64,000 nt of DNA from Streptomyces mesophilus (GCF_011044995.1 NZ_JAAKZW010000010.1:1-64000), one strand, 5' to 3'. Numbered from the stretch's first letter, positions 48,305 to 58,686 are shown. Numbers and translations are program-made. Notes: generated by a model not told the origin, from the sequence alone.

Positions 48305-49804
48305 TCACACCTTGACCGATGCCTCCGCCGCCTCCGTGTGCTCCAGCCGCTCCGCCGTACGCACCGCCGTCCCGCGCGCCCACCGGCCGCTCGTCATCGC
48401 GCCGACCACCAGGACGCTCAGGCCGCAGCCCGCGATGATCCACCAGGCCGGCTTGCTCGCCTCGACGAAATGCGTGGAGGAGGACGCGGACGACGCCATC
48501 CCCGCCGCGAGCACCGCACCGATCACCGCGACGCCGAGCGTTCCGCCCACCTGACGGCTGGTCGAGGCCACCGCGGCGGCCACGCCCGCCTGGGCGCGGG
48601 GCATACCGGAGACGGCGGTGTTGGTGATGGGGGCGTTGACGAAGCCGAAGCCGATACCGAAGATCACGTATCCGATGACGAGCGTGGTGTTCGAGGTCTC
48701 CGCCTCGAAGGCCGCGAACAGCACCCCGCTCACGGTCATCGCGACTCCCGCCACCAGCAAGGAGATCCGCGGCCCCCGGCTGCCCACGAGCCGCCCGGAG
48801 ACCGGCGCGCAGACGAAGCACATCGCCGCCATCGGCAGCATCCACAGTCCGGCGTGCAGGGCGTCGAGCCCGCGTACGTCCTGGAGATAGAGCGTCGACA
48901 GGAAGAGGAAGCCCGCGAGCGCGGCGAAGGCGCTCACCGCGATCACGGTCGCCCCGCTGAACGGCGCGCTGCGGAAGAACCGCAGATCGATCAGCGGCTC
49001 GTCCCGCCTGCGCTCGTACCGGACCAGAGAGACCAGCGCGCAGACGGCCACCGCGCTGAAGACGAGGATCTCCGCCGAGAGCCAGCCCTTCGCGGGCGTC
49101 TCGATGATCGCGTACGTGACGGAGCCGAGCAGCGCGATCACCAGGACCTGGCCCACGGGATCGGGGCGCCGGGGCTTGGGTGCGCGGGACTCGGGCACGT
49201 AGCGCAGTGTCAGGACCAGGGCGGCGAGACCGACCGGCAGGTTGACCCAGAAGATCGAGCGCCAGCCGACCGTGTCGACGAGCAGCCCGCCGACCAGCGG
49301 TCCGGCCGCCATCGAGATACCGACGACCGCGCCCCAGACGCCGATGGCGCGGGCACGCTCCTTGGGCTCGGTGAAGGTGTTGGTGATGATCGACATCGCC
49401 ACCGGGTTGAGCATCGAACCGCCCACGGCCTGCACCATCCGGAACGCGATCAGTGATTCCAGGTTCGGCGCGAGCGAGCAGAGCACCGAGCCGATCGTGA
49501 AGAGCACGAGCCCGGTCATGAAGACCTTGCGCCGCCCGATCCGGTCCGCCGTCGAGCCGGCCAGCATCAGGAGCGAGGCGAGGACCAGGGTGTACGCGTC
49601 GATCGTCCACTGCATGCCCGCCACGTCCGCGTCGAGCTCCTTGCGCATGGACGGCAGGGCCACGTTCAGAACGGTGTTGTCGAGGCTGACGATCAGCAGG
49701 CTCATACAGCAGATCGCGAGGATCAGCATGCGCCGGCGGTGGGTCAGGGGCTCGAGGGCGCGGTCGGATGCGGACGACGACGCGGCGGGGTCAGGCAACG
49801 GCAT
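48305..49804 (-). CDS. MFS exporter, DHA2 family
   Basis: Fourteen-helix drug exporter of 499 aa. Motifs LIVSLDNTVLNVALPSM in helix 1 and STADRIGRRKVFMTGLVLF after helix 2 place it in DHA2. Divergent from dusB; probably co-transcribed with the downstream hydrolase. Substrate unknown. Confidence 0.93.
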   Translation of the reverse strand: MPLPDPAASSSASDRALEPLTHRRRMLILAICCMSLLIVSLDNTVLNVALPSMRKELDADVAGMQWTIDAYTLVLASLLMLAGSTADRIGRRKVFMTGLVLFTIGSVLCSLAPNLESLIAFRMVQAVGGSMLNPVAMSIITNTFTEPKERARAIGVWGAVVGISMAAGPLVGGLLVDTVGWRSIFWVNLPVGLAALVLTLRYVPESRAPKPRRPDPVGQVLVIALLGSVTYAIIETPAKGWLSAEILVFSAVAVCALVSLVRYERRRDEPLIDLRFFRSAPFSGATVIAVSAFAALAGFLFLSTLYLQDVRGLDALHAGLWMLPMAAMCFVCAPVSGRLVGSRGPRISLLVAGVAMTVSGVLFAAFEAETSNTTLVIGYVIFGIGFGFVNAPITNTAVSGMPRAQAGVAAAVASTSRQVGGTLGVAVIGAVLAAGMASSASSSTHFVEASKPAWWIIAGCGLSVLVVGAMTSGRWARGTAVRTAERLEHTEAAEASVKV

Positions 49805-49857
49805 CCATCAAAAGTACGCCTAACTAAAGACCCTGTCCGCCGGTGGTCCGCGTACGC

Positions 49858-49863
49858 GACAAT
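49858..49863 (+). promoter_or_regulatory. dusB -10 hexamer, leaderless type
   Basis: GACAAT, 6 nt, then ATG at 49870. Confidence 0.5.
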
Positions 49864-49869
49864 GGCGGG

Positions 49870-51012
49870 ATGCCGCAGCACTCTTTCTCCCCGCTCACCG
49901 TCGGCCCGCATGTCGTACAGCCCCCCGTGGTGCTCGCACCCATGGCCGGCATCACCAACGCTCCGTTCCGCACCCTGTGCCGTGAGTTCTCCGGCGGCAA
50001 GGGGCTGTTCGTCAGCGAGATGATCACGACGCGCGCCCTGGTCGAGCGCAACGAGAAGACCATGCAGCTGATCCACTTCGACGAGACCGAGAAGCCTCGC
50101 TCGATCCAGCTGTACGGAGTGGACCCGGCGACCGTCGGCAAGGCCGTCCGCATGATCGCGGAGGAGGACCTGGCCGACCACATCGACCTCAACTTCGGCT
50201 GCCCGGTCCCCAAGGTCACGCGCAAGGGCGGCGGTTCGGCCCTCCCGTACAAGCGTCATCTGCTGCGCGCGATCCTGCGCGAGGCCGTCAGCGGCGCCGG
50301 CGATCTGCCGGTCACGATGAAGATGCGCAAGGGCATCGACGACGACCACATCACCTATCTCGACGCGGGCCGTATCGCGGTCGAGGAAGGCGTCACGGCG
50401 ATCGCGCTGCACGGGCGCACGGCGGCGCAGCACTACGGCGGTACGGCGGACTGGTCCGCGATCGCCCGCCTGAAGGAGCACGTGCCGGAGATCCCGGTGC
50501 TCGGCAACGGCGACATCTGGTCCGCCGAGGACGCGGTCCGCATGATGCGCGAGACCGGCTGCGACGGCGTGGTCGTGGGACGCGGCTGCCTCGGGCGGCC
50601 ATGGCTCTTCGGGGACCTGGTCGGCATCTTCGAGGGCACCCAGGCGCCCGCGGCCCCTTCGCTTCGAGAGGTCGCGGAAGTGATGGTGCGGCACGCGACG
50701 CTGCTCGGCGAGTGGATCGGCGATGAGGCACGCGGTGTCATCGACTTCCGCAAGCACGTGGCCTGGTACCTCAAGGGCTTCGCGGTCGGCTCCGAGATGC
50801 GCAAGCGGCTCGCGATCACGTCCTCCCTGGAGGAGCTGCGGGGCGGGCTCGACGAGCTGGACCTGGACCAGGCCTGGCCGGTCGGCGCGGACGGCCCGCG
50901 CGGCCGTACGTCGGGCAACAACCGGGTCGTGCTGCCGGACGGCTGGCTCAAGGACCCGTACGACTGCGCGGGTGTGAGCGAAGAGGCGGAGCTGGATACG
51001 TCCGGGGGCTGA
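49870..51012 (+). CDS. dusB: tRNA-dihydrouridine synthase (DusB type)
   Basis: FMN flavoenzyme of 380 aa reducing uridine in the tRNA D-loop. The TIM barrel starts VVLAPMAGITNAPFRTLCREF. The catalytic Cys lies in NFGCPVPKVTRKGGGSAL. FMN/phosphate motifs are ALHGRTAAQHYGG and PVLGNGDIWS. The C-terminal helical domain follows. Start at 49870 fits the leaderless -10; the frame is open from 49843. Confidence 0.94.
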   Translation: MPQHSFSPLTVGPHVVQPPVVLAPMAGITNAPFRTLCREFSGGKGLFVSEMITTRALVERNEKTMQLIHFDETEKPRSIQLYGVDPATVGKAVRMIAEEDLADHIDLNFGCPVPKVTRKGGGSALPYKRHLLRAILREAVSGAGDLPVTMKMRKGIDDDHITYLDAGRIAVEEGVTAIALHGRTAAQHYGGTADWSAIARLKEHVPEIPVLGNGDIWSAEDAVRMMRETGCDGVVVGRGCLGRPWLFGDLVGIFEGTQAPAAPSLREVAEVMVRHATLLGEWIGDEARGVIDFRKHVAWYLKGFAVGSEMRKRLAITSSLEELRGGLDELDLDQAWPVGADGPRGRTSGNNRVVLPDGWLKDPYDCAGVSEEAELDTSGG

Positions 51013-51122
51013 GAAGCCGGTCCGTATCGGCGCTGATTGATGATCGATCGTCGAGTGATTCTCGCCACCTTGAGAAGCCTACTGCTCACATGAGCGGATC
51101 TTGAAGGTGTTCGGAGCATGCA

Positions 51123-51148
51123 GGGTGGCACGGGGTGCCACCCTTTTT
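51123..51148 (+). terminator. Rho-independent terminator of dusB
   Basis: GGGTGGCAC, loop GGG, GTGCCACCC, then TTTTT. It lies 110 nt after the dusB stop. Confidence 0.92.
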
Positions 51149-51386
51149 GCGTTCAAGACTTGAACTCAAATGCTTCAGATCTCGCTCAGGTGAGCGCGAT
51201 CATTCTCGATGAGGTCAAGCTCCCTTCGGGGGATGAAAACTTCGCCTACCGAAGGGTCACTTTCGATCTGCTGGCGGACGGGTGGTTACGGCCGTAAGGC
51301 GCTCAGGTGTATCTCCTCAGACGCCTTCGATCTGGGTATGTTCCTCGACGTCAGGGCAGCCACCGAGCCTCGAGGAGTCGAGACCC
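51149..51386 (+). promoter_or_regulatory. ppdK upstream region with several inverted repeats
   Basis: No gene in this 238-bp leader. It holds GTTCAAGACTTGAAC (51151-51165, 7-1-7 palindrome), CGCTCAGGTGAGCG near 51183, and CCCTTCGG/CCGAAGGG (51222-51229 with 51249-51256). TATGTT (51337-51342) may be a -10 about 45 nt before the start. GAGGAG (51372-51377) is the ribosome site. Confidence 0.45.
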
Positions 51387-54098
51387 GTGTCGGAAAACAA
51401 GAAGCAGAAGTTCGTCTACGACTTCACCGAGGGCAACAGGGACCTCAAGGACCTCCTCGGCGGAAAGGGCGCCAACCTCGCCGAGATGACCAATCTCGGT
51501 CTGCCGGTCCCTCCGGGCTTCACGATCACCACCGAGGCCTGCAAGGTCTACCTCGACAGTGGCACGGAGCCCGCTGAGCTGCGCGAAGAGGTCAGTGAGC
51601 ACCTCGACGCCCTCGAGCGGAAGATGGGCAAGAAGCTCGGCCAGGCCGACGATCCGCTCCTTGTATCCGTACGCTCGGGCGCCAAGTTCTCGATGCCCGG
51701 AATGATGGACACCGTCCTCAACATCGGCCTCTCGGACGCCTCCGTGAAGGGCCTCGCGAAGCAGTCCGGCGACGAGCGCTTCGCGTGGGACTCCTACCGC
51801 CGCCTCATCCAGATGTTCGGCAAGACCGTGCTCGGCGTGGACGGCGAGCTCTTCGAGGACGCACTCGAAGCGGCCAAGAAGGCCAAGAAGGTCACGGTCG
51901 ACACCGACCTCGACGCCCCCGAACTGCAGAAGCTGGTCAAGCAGTTCAAGAAGATCGTCAAGACCGACGCGGGCCGTGACTTCCCGCAGGACCCGCGCGA
52001 GCAGATGGATCTCGCCATCACCGCGGTCTTCGACTCTTGGAACGGCGACCGCGCCAAGCTCTACCGCCGCCAGGAGCGCATCCCGGGCGACCTCGGCACC
52101 GCGGTCAACGTCTGCTCGATGGTCTTCGGCAACCTCGGCCCCGACTCCGGCACCGGCGTCGCCTTCACCCGCGACCCGGCCTCGGGCCACCAGGGCGTGT
52201 ACGGCGACTACCTGCAGAACGCGCAGGGCGAGGACGTCGTCGCCGGTATCCGCAACACCGTGCCGCTCGCGGATCTCGAGAACATCGACAAGAAGTCGTA
52301 CGACCAGTTGATGCAGATCATGGAGACGCTCGAGACGCACTACAAGGACCTGTGCGACATCGAGTTCACCATCGAGCGCGGCCAGCTGTGGATGCTGCAG
52401 ACCCGTGTCGGCAAGCGCACGGCCGCGGCCGCGTTCCGTATCGCCACGCAGCTCGTCGACCAGGGCCTGATCGACGAGGCCGAGGCGCTGCAGCGCGTCA
52501 ACGGCGCCCAGCTCGCGCAGCTGATGTTCCCGCGCTTCGACGAAGACGCCAAGATCGAGAAGCTCGCCCGCGGTATCGCCGCCTCGCCGGGCGCGGCGGT
52601 CGGCAAGGCCGTCTTCGACTCGTACACCGCGATCAAGTGGTCGCGTTCGGGCGAGAAGGTCATCCTGATCCGCCGCGAGACCAACCCCGACGACCTCGAC
52701 GGCATGATCGCCGCCGAGGGCATCCTGACCTCGCGCGGCGGCAAGACCTCGCACGCCGCCGTCGTCGCCCGCGGCATGGGCAAGACCTGTGTCTGCGGCG
52801 CCGAGGAGCTCGAAGTCGACACCAAGCGGCGGCGGATGACCGCGCCGGGCGGTGTGGTCATCGAGGAGGGCGACGTCGTCTCGATCGACGGCTCGTCCGG
52901 CAAGGTCTACCTCGGTGAGGTGCCCGTCGTGCCCTCGCCCGTCGTCGAGTACTTCGAGGGCCGGATGCACGCCGGTGCCGAGGAGGCCGGCGAGCTGGTC
53001 GCCGCCGTGCACCGCATCATGTCCTTCGCCGACGGCAAGCGCCGCCTGCGGGTGCGCGCCAACGCCGACAACGCCGAGGACGCGCTGCGCGCCCGCCGCT
53101 TCGGCGCGCAGGGCATCGGCCTGTGCCGTACCGAGCACATGTTCCTCGGTGAGCGCCGCGAGATGGTCGAGAAGCTGATCCTCGCCGACACCGACGACGA
53201 GCGGGAGGAAGCGCTCAAGGAGCTGCTTCCGCTGCAGAAGAAGGACTTCGTCGAGCTCTTCGAGGCGATGGACGGACTCCCCGTGACGGTGCGTCTGCTC
53301 GACCCGCCGCTGCACGAGTTCCTGCCCGACATCACCGAGCTCTCCGTTCGCGTCGCGCTCGCCGAGTCCCGCAAGGACGCCAACGAGAACGACCTGCGCC
53401 TGCTCCAGGCCGTGCACAAGCTGCACGAGCAGAACCCGATGCTGGGTCTGCGCGGCGTACGCCTCGGCCTGGTCATCCCCGGCCTGTTCACCATGCAGGT
53501 ACGGGCCATCGCCGAGGCCGCCGCCGAGCGCAAGGCCGCCAAGGGCGACCCGCGGGCCGAGATCATGATTCCGCTGGTGGGCACCGTCCAGGAGCTGGAG
53601 ATCGTCAAGGACGAGGCGGACCAGGTGATCGCCGAGATCGAGGCCGCCACCGGCATCGACCTCAAGCTGACCATCGGCACGATGATCGAGCTGCCGCGGG
53701 CCGCGCTCACGGCCGGCCAGATCGCGGAGGCCGCCCAGTTCTTCTCGTTCGGCACGAACGACCTCACCCAGACCGTGTGGGGCTTCAGCCGCGACGACGT
53801 CGAGGCCAGCTTCTTCACCGCGTACCTGGAGAAGGGCATCTTCGGGGTCTCGCCGTTCGAGACCATCGACAGGGACGGCGTCGGCACGCTCGTGAAGTAC
53901 GCCGTCGAGCAGGGCCGCAAGACCCGCCCCGACCTCAAGCTGGGCGTCTGCGGCGAGCACGGCGGTGACCCGGAGTCGGTGCACTTCTTCCACGAGGTGG
54001 GGCTCGACTACGTGTCCTGCTCGCCGTTCCGTATCCCGGTCGCGCGTCTCGAGGCCGGCCGTGCGGCGGCGGCCTCGCTGGGCAGCGACAGCCGCTGA
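51387..54098 (+). CDS. ppdK: Pyruvate, phosphate dikinase
   Basis: Enzyme of 903 aa interconverting pyruvate, ATP and Pi with PEP, AMP and PPi, linking glycolysis and gluconeogenesis. The N-terminal ATP-grasp domain begins FTEGNRDLKDLLGGKGANLA. The swivelling domain carries the catalytic His in TSRGGKTSHAAVVARGMG (about 455). The C-terminal PEP barrel ends GVCGEHGGDPESVHFFHEVG with its active-site cysteine. The GTG at 51387 gives the family N-terminus; upstream codons in frame belong to the leader. Confidence 0.96.
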   Translation: MSENKKQKFVYDFTEGNRDLKDLLGGKGANLAEMTNLGLPVPPGFTITTEACKVYLDSGTEPAELREEVSEHLDALERKMGKKLGQADDPLLVSVRSGAKFSMPGMMDTVLNIGLSDASVKGLAKQSGDERFAWDSYRRLIQMFGKTVLGVDGELFEDALEAAKKAKKVTVDTDLDAPELQKLVKQFKKIVKTDAGRDFPQDPREQMDLAITAVFDSWNGDRAKLYRRQERIPGDLGTAVNVCSMVFGNLGPDSGTGVAFTRDPASGHQGVYGDYLQNAQGEDVVAGIRNTVPLADLENIDKKSYDQLMQIMETLETHYKDLCDIEFTIERGQLWMLQTRVGKRTAAAAFRIATQLVDQGLIDEAEALQRVNGAQLAQLMFPRFDEDAKIEKLARGIAASPGAAVGKAVFDSYTAIKWSRSGEKVILIRRETNPDDLDGMIAAEGILTSRGGKTSHAAVVARGMGKTCVCGAEELEVDTKRRRMTAPGGVVIEEGDVVSIDGSSGKVYLGEVPVVPSPVVEYFEGRMHAGAEEAGELVAAVHRIMSFADGKRRLRVRANADNAEDALRARRFGAQGIGLCRTEHMFLGERREMVEKLILADTDDEREEALKELLPLQKKDFVELFEAMDGLPVTVRLLDPPLHEFLPDITELSVRVALAESRKDANENDLRLLQAVHKLHEQNPMLGLRGVRLGLVIPGLFTMQVRAIAEAAAERKAAKGDPRAEIMIPLVGTVQELEIVKDEADQVIAEIEAATGIDLKLTIGTMIELPRAALTAGQIAEAAQFFSFGTNDLTQTVWGFSRDDVEASFFTAYLEKGIFGVSPFETIDRDGVGTLVKYAVEQGRKTRPDLKLGVCGEHGGDPESVHFFHEVGLDYVSCSPFRIPVARLEAGRAAAASLGSDSR

Positions 54099-54179
54099 CC
54101 GCGTTGAACACCGGGGTCGTCGGCGGGTCATGCCCTGACACACCCTCACCGGTTCGTCGCCGGCCCCGGCTTGTGGAGG

Positions 54180-54210
54180 AAGGGGGCGCCCTGTGCGGGG
54201 GCGCCCCCTT
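54180..54210 (+). terminator. Hairpin downstream of ppdK
   Basis: AAGGGGGCGCCC (54180-54191) pairs with GGGCGCCCCCTT (54199-54210), 7-nt loop, 81 nt after the ppdK stop. Confidence 0.7.
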
Positions 54211-54217
54211 CTCCGCG

Positions 54218-54313
54218 TCCGGGGCCTGTACGACCGGTGAACTCGCCCGCGGGGCCGGGGTGTCACCGGCTTCCGCCGCCCGGCACGCCTGCGCGCTGCG
54301 CGAGGCGGGCCTG
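54218..54313 (+). pseudogene. Relic of an ArsR-type winged-helix regulator
   Basis: This short stretch translates to CTTGELARGAGVSPASAARH and then ACALREAGL, the recognition-helix part of ArsR-like regulators. No start, N-terminus or continuation is present, and the frame runs into the PhoX stop region. It looks like the remnant of a deleted gene. Confidence 0.5.
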
Positions 54314-54320
54314 GGGCCCT

Positions 54321-55478
54321 CTAGCTCCGGAAGGGTCCCGTCACCTCGTACGTGATCCCGCCCGAGGAACTGCCGCTCGTACCGCGCTGGCTGGAGAAGT
54401 ACAGACGCGTGCCGTCGGGCGAGAACGCCGGGCCGGTGATCTCGGAGCCCGACTGGCCGGTGATCCTGAGGAACGGGGCGACGACCTCGTCCGGCGTGAT
54501 CATGCAGATCTCCATGTTCCCGCCGTCCTCCGCGATGAACAGATCGCCGGACGCGGTCCCCGTCACGTTGTCGACCCCGGTCAGCGGCGGGCCGCTCACC
54601 AGCGAGTCGTCATAGGCGAGTTCGAGGGTGGAGGCGGCCGCGTTGTACTGCCACACGCGGTTGTCACCCTTGGTCGTGAACCAGCAGGTGTCGTCCGCGT
54701 AGTAGCAGCCCTCTCCGCCGTTGAAGCGCTTGGCGCCGGAGACCTGGCCGCGGGTGGCGGTGGCGCCGCTCGGGTCCGGCACCTGGGCCCAGGTCACCGG
54801 ACCGCTCGTCCCCGAGCCCATCTTCAGGACCTCCAGCTTTCCGGCCGAGAGATCGCCCCAAGTGGTGGGCGTGAAGCGGTAGAAGCAGCCGTCGGATACG
54901 TCCTCGGTGAGGTAGATCGTCCTGCGTACGGGGTCGGCGGCGGCGGCCTCGTGCTTGAAGCGCCCCATCGCGTCCCGCCGGACCGCCGCCTTCACACCCC
55001 AGGGGTCCGTCTCGTAGACGTACCCGCGGTCGACCTCCTCGCAGGAGAGCCAGGTGTTCCACGGAGTCTTGCCGCCGGCGCAGTTGGTGCGGGTGTTGGA
55101 GAGGATGCGGTACGCACCCGTGATCGCGCCGGTCGCGGAGAACTTGACCGCGCCCGCGCCGCCACTCGGACTGATCTCCGAGTTGGAGACGTAGATCCAG
55201 CCCGAGCCGTCCGCGTAACAGGCGCCGCCGTCCGGGGCGTTGTGCCAGGTGTACGAGGTGGAGCCGACTTTCTGCCCGGAACGGGCGATCACTCTGCTGC
55301 TGAACCCCGCGGGCAGCTGGATCCCGTTGGCGTCCGCCGTGCCGAGTGCGCCGTACGGGCCGGTGCCGGGCTGTGCGGGGTCGGCGAAGGCGGCGCCGCG
55401 CCACAGCGTGCCGCCGAAGGCGGCCGCCGAGCTGCCGATGACCGCGCCGCGCAGGAAGGTCCGACGTTCCACTGTCAC
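54321..55478 (-). CDS. Tat-exported PhoX/DUF839 family protein
   Basis: Secreted protein of 385 aa. The Tat signal RRTFLRGAVIGSSAAAFGG is followed by a DUF839/PhoX beta-propeller domain with CEEVDRGYVYE, GRFKHEAAAADP, YLTEDVSDGCFYRFTP and EDGGNMEI, typical of calcium-dependent alkaline phosphatases. It is at the short end for PhoX, so phosphatase activity is likely but not certain. The frame continues across a relic HTH on the other strand. Confidence 0.85.
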   Translation of the reverse strand: MTVERRTFLRGAVIGSSAAAFGGTLWRGAAFADPAQPGTGPYGALGTADANGIQLPAGFSSRVIARSGQKVGSTSYTWHNAPDGGACYADGSGWIYVSNSEISPSGGAGAVKFSATGAITGAYRILSNTRTNCAGGKTPWNTWLSCEEVDRGYVYETDPWGVKAAVRRDAMGRFKHEAAAADPVRRTIYLTEDVSDGCFYRFTPTTWGDLSAGKLEVLKMGSGTSGPVTWAQVPDPSGATATRGQVSGAKRFNGGEGCYYADDTCWFTTKGDNRVWQYNAAASTLELAYDDSLVSGPPLTGVDNVTGTASGDLFIAEDGGNMEICMITPDEVVAPFLRITGQSGSEITGPAFSPDGTRLYFSSQRGTSGSSSGGITYEVTGPFRS

Positions 55479-55643
55479 TCCAGGTGGTGGGGGTCACCCC
55501 GCGCGCCGGGTACGGCGACGGGGTCGCGCGGTTCGAGAACCTAGGCGGGCTGCGTTGTCTGTACATGAACAAGGAGCGAAGGGTCGGAGCAGGTTTGCGT
55601 GCGCGGCCCCGGGCGCACGTTTGCCCGGCGCGGGCACCCGGCC

Positions 55644-55649
55644 TACCGT
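55644..55649 (+). promoter_or_regulatory. -10 hexamer, leaderless type
   Basis: TACCGT, 7 nt, then the ATG at 55657 of the DUF4287 gene. Confidence 0.5.
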
Positions 55650-55656
55650 CGGCCCC

Positions 55657-56352
55657 ATGAGTACCGGGAAGAGCACGGGCGCAGGCGTCGGTCGGGGTGC
55701 AGGCACCGGTCGGGGTGCCGGTACCGGCAAGGGCGCCGGTACCGGCGCTGGCTCCCGCACCGCTACCGGCCCCCGCACCGCCACCGGCGCCGGCGCCGGC
55801 AAGAAGATCACCGAGAAGCTGTCGGCAGCCGTCCTGAGCGAGTCCACCGGCAAGGACTGGGTCGGCTGGTTCGCCGTGCTCGACAAGTGGGGCGCGCACC
55901 AGCGCGGCCACACCGACATCGCCCGGCATCTGCGCGAGGAGCACGGCGTGAACGGCTGGCACGCCCAGTCGATCACCGTCGGCTACGAGCAGGAACGGGG
56001 GATGCGCGAGGTCGGCCAGTCCTGCGACGGCACCTGGGAGGCCTCCGGCAACAAGACCGTGAACGTGCCGGCCGAGCGCGTCACGGAGGCCTTCGTGGAC
56101 GAGGCGGTCCGGCGCCGCTGGCTCCCGGACGCCGACCTGACGCTGCGCACCCACCGCGCCGGCAAGTCCCTCACCGCCGACTGGGACGGCGGGGCCAGCC
56201 GTATCTCCGTCTTCCTGACGGTCAAGGGCCCGCAGAAGACCCAGATCACCCTCGGGCACCACAAGCTGGCGGACGCGGATGCGGTGGTGGCGTACAAGGA
56301 GTTCTGGCGGGAGCGGCTGGGGGAGCTGAAGCGGGTCCTCGAGGTGGGCTGA
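55657..56352 (+). CDS. DUF4287 protein with repeat-coded N-terminal tail
   Basis: Protein of 231 aa. Residues about 1-50 are a Gly/Ala/Thr/Arg low-complexity tail in 6-residue steps (GRGAGT, GRGAGT, GKGAGT). Residues about 50-110 match DUF4287 (STGKDWVGWFAVLDKWGAHQ, HTDIARHLREEHGVNGWHAQ). The C-terminal 120 residues look like an SRPBCC-type domain. Function unknown. Start fits the leaderless -10; the frame is open far upstream. Confidence 0.75.
   Translation: MSTGKSTGAGVGRGAGTGRGAGTGKGAGTGAGSRTATGPRTATGAGAGKKITEKLSAAVLSESTGKDWVGWFAVLDKWGAHQRGHTDIARHLREEHGVNGWHAQSITVGYEQERGMREVGQSCDGTWEASGNKTVNVPAERVTEAFVDEAVRRRWLPDADLTLRTHRAGKSLTADWDGGASRISVFLTVKGPQKTQITLGHHKLADADAVVAYKEFWRERLGELKRVLEVG
55690..55797. 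repeat. 18-bp tandem repeat, about six units, inside a coding region
   Basis: Six consecutive 18-bp units, the first starting GGTCGGGGTGCAGGCACC. The first three are close copies; later ones drift. They code the Gly-rich tail of the DUF4287 protein. Confidence 0.8.
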
Positions 56353-56452
56353 GGCTCCCGTGCGGGTGCGGTCCCGTTGCCGGGTGCGGGTGGGTGGCGC
56401 CTGCGGCGGGCCGCTCTCCCCCGCCCCTTCCCGGCGGGGCTGAAGGGGAAGC

Positions 56453-56458
56453 CATAAT
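56453..56458 (+). promoter_or_regulatory. rdgB -10 hexamer, leaderless type
   Basis: CATAAT, 6 nt, then ATG at 56465. Confidence 0.5.
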
Positions 56459-56464
56459 CGCCCC

Positions 56465-57067
56465 ATGACCCGCCTCATCCTCGCCACCCGCAACGCCGGA
56501 AAGATCACCGAGCTGCGTGCGATCCTCGCCGATGCCGGGCTCGCGCACGAGCTCGTCGGTGCCGACGCCTACCCCGAGATCCCGGACGTCAAGGAAACCG
56601 GCGTCACCTTCGCCGAGAACGCGCTGCTCAAGGCGCACGCCCTCGCCCAGGCCACCGGACTGCCCGCCGTCGCCGACGACTCCGGCCTCTGCGTGGACGT
56701 GCTCGGCGGAGCGCCCGGCATCTTCTCCGCCCGCTGGGCCGGACGGCACGGCGACGACAAGGCGAACCTCGACCTCCTCCTCGCCCAGCTCTCCGACATC
56801 GACGCACCCCACCGCGCCGCCCACTTCGCCTGCGCCGCGGCCCTCGCGCTGCCGGACGGTACGGAGCGCGTCGTCGAAGGTCGGCTGCGCGGAGTGCTCC
56901 GCCACGAGCCGGCCGGTGACGGCGGCTTCGGCTATGACCCGATCCTGCAGCCGGACGGTGAGACGCGGACGTGCGCGCAGCTGACGGCCGCGGAGAAGAA
57001 CGCGATCAGCCACCGGGGCGTGGCGTTCCGGGCCCTGGTGCCGGTGGTGAAGGAACTGCTGGACTGA
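56465..57067 (+). CDS. rdgB: Non-canonical purine NTP pyrophosphatase (RdgB/HAM1)
   Basis: House-cleaning enzyme of 200 aa hydrolysing ITP, dITP and XTP. Motifs ILATRNAGKITELRAIL, VTFAENALLKAHALA, VADDSGLCVDVLGGAPGIFSAR and the C-terminal ISHRGVAFRAL are all present. In mycobacteria and most streptomycetes rph lies just before rdgB; here the upstream gene is the DUF4287 protein and rdgB has its own promoter. Confidence 0.95.
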   Translation: MTRLILATRNAGKITELRAILADAGLAHELVGADAYPEIPDVKETGVTFAENALLKAHALAQATGLPAVADDSGLCVDVLGGAPGIFSARWAGRHGDDKANLDLLLAQLSDIDAPHRAAHFACAAALALPDGTERVVEGRLRGVLRHEPAGDGGFGYDPILQPDGETRTCAQLTAAEKNAISHRGVAFRALVPVVKELLD

Positions 57068-57117
57068 CCTTCGCCAACCGGTAGCCCCGGGCGCCCAACT
57101 GGCGCCCAGTACGGACG

Positions 57118-57153
57118 AAAGACCCCCGAATCGCGCCGATTCAGGGGTCTTTT
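57118..57153 (+). terminator. Rho-independent terminator of rdgB
   Basis: A 15-position stem with one mismatch (57118-57132 with 57138-57152), loop GCGCC and a TTTT tail. Confidence 0.9.
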
Positions 57154-57203
57154 GTCATGCCTGTCCCGCTGTGTCCCAGGCCACTGGAACCGGAGGTTCC
57201 TTA

Positions 57204-57257
57204 TCTGGTCTTCACCGTGTTACAACTGGTCTACACCACTAACTGGTGTAGACCACG
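57204..57257 (+). promoter_or_regulatory. DasR operators (dre sites) upstream of the PTS permease
   Basis: ACTGGTCTACACCACT (57225-57240) and ACTGGTGTAGACCACG (57242-57257) match the dre consensus around TGGTCTAGACCA. A weaker third site, ATCTGGTCTTCACCGT, is at 57204-57219. DasR represses GlcNAc and chitin uptake genes and is released by glucosamine-6-phosphate. Confidence 0.88.
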
Positions 57258-57344
57258 CGGCCGATCGGTCCGCGTCTTCTGAGCGACGTCGCCGTCCCCA
57301 AACTTCCCTGTTCCAAGGCGGCGTCATGCCCACTGGAGGAAGTT

Positions 57345-58607
<1,263 letters not shown>

Positions 58608-58632
58608 GCCTCAGCCCTACCTGAACGGGACC

Positions 58633-58670
58633 AAAGCCCCCGGCCGTTGTTACCAACGGTCGGGGGCTTT
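58633..58670 (+). terminator. Terminator of the PTS gene
   Basis: A 17-bp stem with one G-T pair (58633-58649 with 58654-58670) and loop TTAC, starting 25 nt after the stop. Confidence 0.9.
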
Positions 58671-58686
58671 GCCCATTTCCTACCGA

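Noticed and set aside
51351..54266. 971-codon open frame antisense to ppdK
   Set aside because: Its product is low-complexity Arg/Leu/Gly/Asp-rich and mirrors ppdK codons; GC-rich third positions produce such shadows opposite most genes here.
55479..55570. PHO boxes upstream of the PhoX-like gene
   Set aside because: Only one partial GTTCATG unit is seen on the minus strand; no second 11-bp repeat of good quality.
55690..55797. Possible CRISPR-like repeats
   Set aside because: Units are directly adjacent, 18 bp long, drift in sequence and are coding; no spacers.
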